Shown: positions 23,678 through 33,529 of the stretch, one piece after another
How the letters are laid out: each line of letters begins with the position of its first letter
How positions within the stretch are numbered: position 1 is the stretch's first letter
Assembly: GCA_023213395.1 (NCBI GenBank)
Contig: CM041465.1
Span: forward strand, 235,731,741-235,795,740
From: Cycas panzhihuaensis
Taxonomy: Eukaryota > Cycadophyta
Direction: 5' to 3'
Length of the DNA stretch: 64,000 bases
Notes under the pieces: model-generated
Told to the model about the DNA's origin: nothing
Seen by the model: the letters and a program-made list of their open reading frames with translations, nothing else
The model's database searches: none
Position numbers and translations under genes: made by a program

Positions 23678-24120
23678 GAAAAACGATGAAAATCGACCAT
23701 TTTCACCGCCTCGTGGCGAAACCAGAGCCTTTCCCTTACGATGCAGAGCGCTACCCAAGTTCAGAGGCACGCGGGAGACGATCCGACCGTCAGATTCGAG
23801 CGCAGAAACAACCATCACGACCCTAGAGATGAGATGGCGACAGTCAGGCCAGATCCAGTGAGTGGATCTAATGAAACCCTCGTCATTTCAAAATTTAGAG
23901 TTTATTGCTTTTTAGTTAAATTTTAATGCTTTTTATGCCTCTTATGGGCAATTAGAGGGCTTCTCGGAGTCTCAATTGGACCCGGTAAGAGGCGGGGACC
24001 TAGGCATTAGGCAGCCCTAGTCCCGGTGGGCCCCACAAGGGGTCCACCACAAAAATTTTCTGATTTTCTGGGCCAAAACCCCCCTTTTTAGGGGGGTTAC
24101 CAAGATACCACTAAGATGTC

Positions 24121-24134
24121 AAGATCGCGATCTT
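24121..24134. repeat. 14-bp perfect palindrome in intron 1 of the C antisense gene
   Basis: AAGATCGCGATCTT. A longer hairpin on the same core occurs at the matching place in D (60563-60598). Confidence 0.85.
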
Positions 24135-24180
24135 GGTCATGATCGGGCTGTCAGGAAGGAGCGATCACACGGACCCGGCC

Positions 24181-24204
24181 AAATTTAGCGGTACCGCTAA
24201 ATTT
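24181..24204. repeat. 24-bp perfect palindrome centred on GGTACC in intron 1 of the C antisense gene
   Basis: Left arm AAATTTAGCGGT and its exact reverse complement. It has the same design as the palindromes in the LTRs and lies 46 bp from the 14-bp palindrome. Confidence 0.95.
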
Positions 24205-26196
24205 GGAGCAAGATGCGTAAAATCGAAAATAAACAAGGGGCCAAACAGCCCTTGAAAACCAGAAAAGACAACCAGATAAGCAGCTAGGAGCCTAGATGAC
24301 TGCTAAAAGACTAACTTTGATTGACTTTGATGAATGCAGTGCGCTATCACGGTGGATAACCACGAAAACATTCCAAGATGCCCATCCTGAGTTACCTAGA
24401 GATGGCGACTGAGGAGGCCAGGGCGACCTTGAAGAGATGCGACCTGTACAAGGCCCTGAAGACCCCCGCAGACGGATCATCGCCTCTTGGTGGACATCGT
24501 ATCGCACTGGGACAGGAGGAGGCATGTATTCCACTTGCCTTAGATAGGAGACATTACTATCACCCTGGAGGATATTAGACGGATCCTAGGGGTGCCAGCG
24601 ACAGGGAGACCCGTGAGACTGAGGACGCCGCCACCGAGGCAAAGACACCTGAGGAGGCCTGGGCCTCACGGGCAGATAGGTGGCATGAGGGAGCCCTCCA
24701 AACAAAGATTATGTCGTGGATTCCTGTGAGGAAGCTTATTTTACTATGTATTACATTCGATCTCCGGAAAGCGGAATCTACTGTGGAGATTCCAAGAGGA
24801 TGGGTGGACATAGCGCGCCGGTGCGAGGCCGACGAGAGGATGGACTGGGCCACTCTAGTTGCGGCGAACCTCGCCGCCCAACTAGATACCATTAGGAGAT
24901 CAGGCCGAGGAGGATTCTCTTACAGCACGTTGCTACAATGCTAGTTTTTTGATCATTTTGCGGCAGTGGCACCGGCAGGGGGGCCATTTCCCATAGTGAG
25001 GTGGGCCCCGGTGGTCCACAAGTGGAAGACGAGGCTCTGCAGGACAGAGGACCAGGCCCATGTCCGTCGGTTAGTCGACATGACATCACTCGACCTCCTC
25101 ACGCGGCCATGATTACATGGCGAGCCATACAGGCGGTGAGGTGGGGTGAAAGCCGAGGAGGCAAAGCACCCTGGGTGATGGCAGTGATGGCGATGGAGGC
25201 GATGGCGGTGATAGCGGGGAGATGGGGCGGCCCATCACGACTGGGAGAGGCGGGTCCATCCACGATCATTGGAGGGAAAGCGAGATCACCGGGGCTACCA
25301 TAGGGAGGCCCATAAGGAGGCTGTAGGGCAGCGGTGGGTGAGACCGGGGCGAGACTGATTGTGAGGAGATCGAGGCGAGGTCGAGCCGATCCTAGAGGCA
25401 GGCGGAGGAGCCTTTGAGATGAGGTACCGAGTGGCGGAGGGCCAGGAGAGGAGGATGTCGCTCGAGCAGAGGATCCGGTAGCCACGGTAGGTGAGACCTA
25501 ACCATTTCCTTAGTCGTTTGACATCTAGATAGATTTTTGATTTCATTTTATGATATGCATCGAGGATACACATTGACACATGGCATGTTGCCTTGGCAGG
25601 AGTAGAGAGGTCGGTCGAGCCATGGTGAGGAGATGTTCCCTCGGGTCTGTGAGAGCAAGCCCATCGAGTGAAGGATCGCCCAGGATCGGCGGGAGCCTAC
25701 ATGCAGTTCGCCCCTGGCGAGTCGATACATCTGGGTCAGAGACCCGAGTACCACTGCATTAGAGGCTGGTGAGAGCTTGACATGATCACGGGCGAGCGGG
25801 GATGAGGCTGTGAGACAGGTCCGAGCCTTAGAGCAGGCGGGCCGGAGAGGGACACGAGGCGACACTCACCTAGCAGTCCTAGAGGAGTGCCTTAAGACGT
25901 CGGAGGAGAGGTTTAGAACCATAGAGGAGAGACTCCGAGGTGAGAGGGATCGCATCCAAGTCCGCTATGACCGGTGGTGGCCGAGATGGTCTCGAGGTCA
26001 AGTAGGGGCCAGACACACCTGCACATACGGTAGCTCACGACTTTGAGGCGGCCTCGGGATGAGGAGGCGAGGCGGAGTGGCTGCGGAGGCCTAGGAGGAG
26101 CCTCGCAGGGATGTGGTCCCAGAGAGGGATCACCTGAGGCCGGAGACGGGACCCGGGATCGGAATGGCAGATGAACTAGGAGATGCATATATATGA

Positions 26197-26889
26197 TTTT
26201 GGCCGAGGCGGGCCTCAGGGGTCATATGTAGACTCACATGATTGTACTCCCCCTGCAAGGATCCCAGCTTCCCACATACATGATGTACCATGACATTTTG
26301 ATATATATATATATACACATGGGATAATTGGAATCCCATTTTGACATGAAATGGTGTATCGTGTATAATAGAGATAGCATGTATGGTTTATTTTTATAAA
26401 TGGATATTTTTTATGTTACAAATGTTTGTATGTAAATATGTAGATATGTAAATATGGTAATATGTAAATATGTAAATATATTGTAAATATTTTTTTGCAC
26501 TACATGCATGTATTTCCTTCCATGTATGGCCATATGTCTAACAGGAGCACACACATCCACCGTAGCGGAGGTGATCGAGGTGTGAGGTTAGAAAATAGAG
26601 GCGACATGCACGTCCACAAAGGAGCATAGCGGAATATCACGAAGGAAGCGACAAGCAGGGAGAATGCGATACTCCACGGCGTCGTCTAGTTGGGGAATGC
26701 CCAAATAGGAGGACAAAGGCTCCCAAGCGCATGGGAGCAGCGGGTTACATGGGAGGCAGGAAGAAGAACCAAAAATCCACCTTAAATCGCCATCCTACTC
26801 GTGGTTGGGAGGAATGGGAACGATTTAAAATGGTAGTTTAGGCTCGTTTCGGAGCAAGGCGGAGAAAAGAGCGGAAAAGATCATAGCGT
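26197..26889. other. Convergent non-coding gap between the antisense gene and pol, element C
   Basis: Pol (minus) and the antisense gene (plus) converge here. It contains a (TA)n run near 26300, an AT-rich tandem repeat at about 26421-26491, and the conserved post-pol block near 26770-26860. No gene is seen. Confidence 0.7.
26421..26491. repeat. Tandem TATGTAAATA-type repeat
   Basis: About seven imperfect copies of an 8-10 base unit (TATGTAAATA and variants). The same gap in B has a different repeat, TATTTTATGTTGTGAA, near 50580-50620. Confidence 0.8.
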
Positions 26890-29800
26890 AAAACTTCTTG
26901 AGGAACTTTCCATTGTGCTTTCTCAAATTCCAAGCCGTCTAAGGTGGCGATCTGTATCTTGTGGAATTATCGAGGCTTCGAGAGCGAAGGGGCCTACCCA
27001 CTTGGGCCCGAATTTGTGGCGATCGTAAAGGTACTCCAATTTGAGGACATGGTCCCCGGGGCACAAAGGACGAGCATGAAGACATTTGTTGTGTGTCCTT
27101 TGCAAGCAAGCTTTCGAAGCGAGGTTCGCTTAATAAGCCATTAAGCACCTCTCATCGAGGCTTCAAGGTCTAAGGCGAGCAGCGGATAGACTCCTCATCA
27201 ATGAGGCCTCGAAGGAAACCGAGAGAAGGCATCTCTACTTCAGGGAGTATCGCTTGATTCGTAGACTAGCGAGCAGGGGTCATTCGATGGCCGTTCGGAT
27301 GGAAATGCGATAAGCCCATAGGCGGAAGGGAGGCGGATATGCGGTCTCTTTGAGGCCCAGTGGCGATTTTCTTCAAGATCTTGACGAGTGTTTTGTTGAA
27401 AGATTCAACTTGCGTTTGCTTGGGGGTAATAAGGATGACGTCTTGTCGAGATCTTGAATTTCTCGCTGATTCGTCCATTTCCTTATTACGGAAGGAAGTT
27501 CCATTATCGTAATTAGGATGTGCAGGATTAAAAGCGACGGATAATATCTTTGGTAGGCGAAGGTGGCTATCGTCTTGCCGGGGTAGTGGGACGGGGATTG
27601 CCTCTGCCCATTTAGTGAAGTATTCGGCGGCTTGATTAGGATATATTTATGTTGTGCGGAAGGCGGTGGTGATATAGCCCCAATGAGGTCTAAACCCCAT
27701 TGAGAAAAGGGCCGCGGAGACATGATAGGGTGCGGCGCCTCGGAGGTAGGTGAGAGAGATGTTGGCATGCTCACGACGCCAGAGCATCTAAGGGCGCGCG
27801 TGGGCGTCCTTGAACAAGGACGGCAGTGTATATATATCCAAGATATCTATGGAGGATCCTTTGGACCATGGATTGGCCCCCAAAGTGGCCCCCACAAATG
27901 CCATGGTGGCATTCGCGGAGTATTTGGTCCGCTTCGTCAAGAGCGACGCAGCGAAGCAGGATCCCATCGAAAGATCTCTTATACAGCACCTCATTTATGA
28001 GGAGGTATTGTTTAGCGGTGGCACGGATACGCGACCTAACTTTGTTACTGGCTTCAAGGCGATATTCTTGTTGAGTCAGATATCGCACAATGTCACCATA
28101 CCACTCATGGCCAGCGAGTAGGTGAGGAGAAGCATCTTGGGCGGTCATAATGGACTCATCAGGAAAGAGTCATCGGCAGGAGCAGCGCTCACGTTGGGAA
28201 TGGCGATGTCGACCGATTGCTTTCTTATCATTCCCTTCTTGACTTCATTGATGACCTATAAGTCGAATTCTTGAGCGGAGACATTAACGACCGTCCTACA
28301 CATCAAATCGAGCAGACAAGTAAGTAGCATGAGGGATCGGATTGAACAATCACCTTGGTTGAATTACAAGCAAGTAATGCCAAAATTTCTTAGTCGCATG
28401 GACGAGGAGAGGCATTCCTTTTGGCGGGAGGGTAGTTCAATTCGGCAATGAGAGTGCGGTTGATGAAATAAATGGCCCTCTCAGTTTCTGAATCGTCCTC
28501 CTGTGTGAGCATTGCGCCCGAGGATTCGTCGATTCTTTGAGGGTGTACGAATGAAGGGCCCTGTCGAGTGAGGAGAAGCGCCAGTAGAGGGGTGGAAACG
28601 AGAGCTTCCTTAAGTCCTACGAAGGCCTTTTGGGTCTTGTCCGACCAGACAAAAAGGGCTCCTTTCTTCAATAGGTTCGTAAGGGGCTTGGCGTTTATGG
28701 CAAAGTCTGCCAAAACGCCTCAAGAAACACGCTTGCTAGAAACGACTTAATTTGTCGTTAGGTCCTAGGCGGCGGCATGTCAAGGATTGCCTTGACCTTT
28801 TCCGGGTCGATCTGGATTCCTTGTTGGGACACGAGGAAACCTAAGAGTTTGCCGGATGGAACATCAAACACGCATTTCAACGGGTTCAGACTAACATGAT
28901 ACTTGCGGCATCTTACAAAGATGGCACGCAAGTCGGAGGGATGATGGGCTCTAGTACAAGACAGGCCCATCATATCATCCATGAAGACCTCTAATGTATT
29001 GTTGATGAGGTCATGAAAGATAAAATGTATGGCTTTTTGATAAGTAGCCCCTGCATTCTTAAGACCAAAGGGCATTGCCTTGTAGGCAAAGGTACCCATG
29101 GCGTTGTGAAGGCTGTCTTATGACGGTCTTCGGGAGAAATCTGAATCTGGTTGTAGCCGGAGAAGTCATCCATCAAGGATATGACTTCGAATCTAGCCAT
29201 CTGATCGATTATCGATCGATGAAGGGAAGAGGAAAGTTGTCCTTAGGACAAGCGTTGTTGATGTCGCGAAAATCGACACAAATGTGAATGGTCCCGTTCT
29301 TCTTAGCAACGAAGCGATATTCGATACCCACTTGGGGTGTCGATGGAGGAAATGAGTCTGCCTTGAAGCTTCTCAACTTCTATCTTAACTTGACATTTGA
29401 AAGCTTGGTGAAGGGGGCCGCTTTTGACGCATGGGGCGGCGTCGGGAAAGGTCAAGGTTATGCGTAGCGATGGAGAGATCGATGCCCTTCATGTCCAAGT
29501 AGTCCCAGCGAATACATGCCAAAACTCCCGAGCAGAGGGTGTATTCCCTCACTTCATCGAGTACATTCGCTCCTACCTTGATGACCTTGTCGAGGCAAGG
29601 ACTATGTCTGAGTTGCCCCATGCACATGGCATTCCCTCCTCGAATGGAGGGCGAGATCAAGCAGGAAGGAGGAAACATAAGAGGGATTGGGTTGGCTAAT
29701 GTGGACCCAATCGCTAAGACCTTCAGTGGCCAAGCTTGTGGTGACCGGGAGGCGGACTCGGCATGGAACCCTAAGTGTTCAGTAAGCCTCGTCATCTTAG

Positions 29801-30830
29801 TAGTCCACCCATGGATGACTTGACTTGAATGGGCGGCAGCGGGATAAGCGTGGGAGGCGATGGGGCCGGTATGGTCAGGCGCCCATCATCCCTAAGGGAC
29901 TACGAAGGAGAGTCAAGAGAGGTCCCTCGTAAAAGTAAGAGGAAACTCTCAACATCGTCACCTATGGGAGGTGGCCAGGATAGAAACCGAGGAGCGATGA
30001 TCAACATGCAATGTCATGTGACATGTGAAAGTAACTGGCTCTACAACAAAGAGGCCACTGGGTGGGAGCCTGGGGCTGGGAAGACACCCTGGCAGTGTGC
30101 GGAGGAATGAGGCCCGGGTGAGGGCAGTCCTCATCCTCGCTATGGGATCATGGTCATCAAACACGGTGAGATACCCATAGCTCCAGAGCACCAATGGGGC
30201 AAAGCGCGTCAAACTAGGAGAAGAAGGTGTGGGATCTTCTTCTCGGTAAGAGGAATCAGGGATTCCAATGGAGCAAGTTGAAGCATGGTCGGAAGGGCGT
30301 TTGTTTCCCTTCGTATGGCCATGGCTTGCTGGCGGAAGGTCTAGCTGGTTTGGCGAGCAATTGCTCGCGGAAGACAACTTTCATTTGCCCATTATGGACA
30401 AATTTGAGTTGCCCCCAACGGGTGGAACATACGGCTCCCATTTGGTTAAGCCATGGTCGACCTAGAAGCAAGTTGTAATCAACATCGACATCGAGGACGA
30501 CGATGTCGTGCTGACGATCTTGTCCTCGAGGGTAAGGGGTACCGAGACAGATCCTAAGGGAGTCTTCTCGGTACCGTCATAACCCTGACAGCGCCATGGA
30601 ACAGGTTCCAAGGCGGAAATTCCAAGCCCTTACAAAACGCGCAAAGGCATGGCATTGACGGAGGAACTGTTGTCCACGATGGTTCTCCGCAATGTGCAAT
30701 CGGGAGTATCTATAGTAATAGTGAAAGGGAAGTTCCATTGGCGTTCCCTTCCACTGGAAGCGGGAAGATCTCTGGGATCAAAGGAGATAACGGGTTTGCC
30801 GCTTGGGGTTGTACCCAAGGCATGAGCAGA
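26890..30830 (-). pseudogene. pol: Element C pol pseudogene (protease, RT, RNase H, integrase)
   Basis: Ty3/gypsy order on the minus strand. The protease has TIVDNSSSVNAMPLRV near 30640-30690, then LLGRPWLNQMGAVC. RT spans about 28758-29420: LMDDFSGYNQIQISPEDRHK, AMPFGLKNAGATYQKA, FMDDMMGL with both catalytic Asp, and CVFDVPSGKLLGFLVSQQGI. RNase H lies at about 28200-28713 (KTQKAFVGLKEAL, AIYFINRTL). Integrase lies at about 26890-28148, with the zinc-binding start ECHHGICGGHFGG and core start QWGLDLIGAI, but the rest is frameshifted. The usual stop after KFLKKFYA is lost by a small change. The RT active-site form FMDD instead of YVDD is shared by all copies here. Confidence 0.9.
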
Positions 30831-30839
30831 CGCGTCATT

Positions 30840-33333
30840 CGATCAAGAGCTTCGAGAGGCGCTTCGTTGCTCGGGGCAACTTCTCAAGGCGTCCATGATG
30901 GACATCCGGCAACCACGGTGAAGCTCTTCGACTACGGAGAAGGGCTTACCCCTCCCTATGGGTTGGGTAAGGGCTCTCCTAAAGTCGAATCCACCAGGGC
31001 AAACGGGAATGCTCTTGGGAAGTGCAGGAATCTCGGAGGTAGCTTGGGAGGGATCAAGTTGAGAGGTGAGCGGAGGCACTGTTGCCTCCTTCATGGCAGA
31101 GGCCAGGGTTAGCGTGTAAAGTGGAGTAGTCTCGAGTATTTGAATCACCTTCTTTCCCTTGTTGCGGGGAACACGAGGGTGATGGAGCACGGCGGTCGGG
31201 GGCCCAAGGGAAGGTGACCTTAGCACACCCTTCCCTCTACCATGCGGAGGATGAGGATGGGAGATCTATCCAGGTTCGATTGTTCCTTTCTTTGAACAAG
31301 CGACCACGTTCCCAATGCTTGGGGAATGGGTCTCTATAAGCAGGCGATCGAGGTTGAGCCTCGATGCTCACTGAGGGACGAGTCGCATGGCAGGGCATCG
31401 CGTGGATGCTATGCCCGGCAACACGAATCGTCATGGAAAGACTCCCCGTGGATGGAGCACCACCTCTTCTCAAGGGGAGGATCGATCCTCCTTGCTTGAG
31501 AAGGCTGGGTGTTACCCCCTTTGGGGGGCATCGCACGAGAAGCCTGCTGAACAGGTTTGTGGGAGGTCAGCGACGAAGGAGGTTGGAGTTTTAGCTCCTT
31601 CATCGTGCGCTCAAATGAGAGAATAGCGAAGGTAAGGGGATCTAGGGTCCTCTCAGTCGGATGAGAGGTGGACTGGCAGCGAAGGTTTGGTTTCCTTATT
31701 TGGAGGGCGCCTCATGACGTTGCGAGGGCTTAGGAGGTTTCTTGAGTCCAACTTAGATCTCAATGGCCTCCAGTGCCAAACACCTCGTGATCACGGAGTC
31801 ACACGTGGTCGCCCCCATCTTGAGGACTTCCACATGCACTTCGGGGTGAAGTGCGTTGACGAAGAGATCCCTCTTCAACTCCTCGAACAAGCGTGGCCTT
31901 GGTGGAGTGAAGAAGATCGTGGCGTCGCGCAAATTCATGATTCATCTCGCCGTGACCTTGTTTAGCGGCGAGCGCCTTCATTCCGCTTTCGAATGGGCGG
32001 GCGCGTCGAAATAGTTGACGAACTGGTCCACTAATTCTTTGGAATGAAGAGATCGAATAATGGGAAGGCGGTAAAACCACTTGAGGGCATCGCCCCTACA
32101 AGGACCACGAAATAGCTTCATAGGGATATAGTCATAAGCCCAATAATCGATGCACGCCATAGAGAAACTGCGTACACGTTCGGTTGTGTCTTGCGACAAA
32201 GTTCCATCGAATTTGGGAACTTTAGGAGGGTGAGGCGGCGAGTTAGTCATGGCGCCTCAGCAGCAATGGCGTCGACCTATAGTCCACGAAAGGATGTGTC
32301 TAGCTTGGGCTAATAGATCGGCGATCGGCAAGGAATGGATGGGGTGGTAAACCCATCCCTCCTTGAAATGCCCTTGTTGGAAAGGGGTTGCGGGTAGAAG
32401 CTACGGAAAGGAGGTATACTCCCTTACGATGATGCGACCAGGAGTGGCACTAGGCGATGGAAACACGGGGTGTGGGCGGGTTTTGCCCATATGGGCTACC
32501 GTGTAGCGCAACCCCATATGGGTGTGGGTCCACCCATAGGCAGGAAGATGGTTTCCCTTAGCTTGCCCCAAGGTTGAAATGTGTAACACAGGGGCACGTA
32601 AAGGAAGGACCACTAGCGAGCTTTGGACGTATGTAGGAGTAGGTCCTACATAGTTGGCGGTGGCGACACAGTGGGACCTCGAGGCCTACTTAGGGAATGC
32701 ATGTGCCACACTCAAAGGTGGCGCGTGTGTTTGACTTCGGGAGTGGGGGAAAGGACATACCACGAGCATGTCTTGAGGAAGTAGGACCACAGCTAGAAAG
32801 CAGGCGATGCAAGCTTGCCAGGGGCTGGGAGATATGACATAGGACGAGTGTACGTGGGTAGAGGCATCAATCATTGTAGAAGGCACGGGGATGGACGAGG
32901 AAGATGCTACGTTGCGCAACACTTCTTCAAACCATCTAGGATCGGTGGTGGCGAGTTGTTGAAATACTGCTGGCGCCTCGACTACGTCGGCGGGAGGGGT
33001 ATCCTCGTAGCCATACGAAGTCGATGGGATCTCGAAAGTAGGGGATCCCTCAGGATGCTCCTTGTAAGGTTCACCCATGGGATGGTGAGTCTCATGAGGA
33101 GGCGAGAATCTTCATTGCATGGGCGGAAGGCGAAAATCATCAGGATGGAATTGGTCATCAGGGTAGTAGATGGAATCATTGCCCTCATGGGCAGATTCCA
33201 GAATAGAAGCAGGGAACTCTTGAGTTCCCGAAACCATAGTATGGTAGGCCCAATTGGACGGGTAACCTTCCATTGTCGATCCGGGGTTCGACGATGGAAG
33301 GAAGGGCGATTGGTCTTCTAGCAATGGAGGCAA
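30840..33333 (-). pseudogene. gag: Element C gag pseudogene
   Basis: Minus strand. The N-terminal part at 33112-33333 has PPLLEDQ, STMEGYPSNWAYH and EGNDSIYYPDDQ. A proline- and serine-rich middle follows (32686-33078). The capsid-like core is at about 31750-32250 (KVPKFDGTLSQD, SMACIDYWAYDYIP, DALKWFYRLP, VEVLKMGATTCDS). The zinc-knuckle-like WCSIHGESFHDDSCCRA lies near 31430. The linker to protease (KVIQILETTPLYTL) is near 31120. Frames change several times. The leader between this gag and the PBS (33334-33510) shows no other feature. Confidence 0.85.
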
Positions 33334-33510
33334 ACCTCATGACGGCAGAAATGTCGCATGTAACGCTGCGACATTGTTAGAAGAAACAAAATAGAAAAGA
33401 AGGAAGTGAGCGTGCATGTTGGGGTTGCCCAGCGAAAACCTGAACACGAAACTACGTGAGGCAAGAACACCGACAAGAAGGGGAAGTGAATTTAGCTCTC
33501 TTATTGGCAG

Positions 33511-33528
33511 TCCCTAGTATGGTTGCCA
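33511..33528 (-). other. Element C primer binding site
   Basis: TGGCAACCATACTAGGGA on the minus strand, one base after the 5' LTR end. It agrees with the B and D sites at most positions. Confidence 0.75.
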
Positions 33529-33529
33529 G

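Larger units (their letters stand above)
23834..26196 (+). pseudogene. Antisense PMD-like gene of element C (three exons)
   Basis: Plus strand, opposite to gag-pol. Exon 1 is 23834-23857 (ATG, eight codons, ending RPDP). Intron 1 is 23858-24339 (GTGAGT to ATGCAG). Exon 2 is 24340-25490, intron 2 is 25491-25599 (GTGAGA to TTGGCAG) and exon 3 is 25600-26196. Exon 2 resembles the plant mobile domain (MAIN/MAIL1-like): MPILSYLEM, RATLKRCDLYKALKTP, LEDIRRILGVP-like sequence near 24560-24600, GRPVRLR, EAKTPEEAWAS, IMSWIPVRKLILLC and RGWVDIARRCEADERMDWATL. Exon 3 has heptad-like charged sequence (LEECLKTSEERFRTIEERLR) predicting a coiled coil, and the TGA is at 26194. The frame is phase 1 across intron 2. 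Small deletions break it. Function is unknown. PMD-like frames do occur in plant transposons and host genes. Confidence 0.72.

Noticed and set aside
25099-25485. 128-codon minus-strand frame rich in Pro, Ser and Leu
   Set aside because: It is the shadow of the GC-rich tail of antisense-gene exon 2, where conservation follows the plus-strand frame.
26421-26491. Short regular repeats as a possible CRISPR or satellite array
   Set aside because: Units are 8-10 bases, imperfect and without spacers; a simple AT-rich tandem repeat in a plant transposon.
32815-33321. 168-codon plus-strand open frame
   Set aside because: It lies opposite element C gag, is not conserved in the homologous region of B or D, and contains no recognisable domain.
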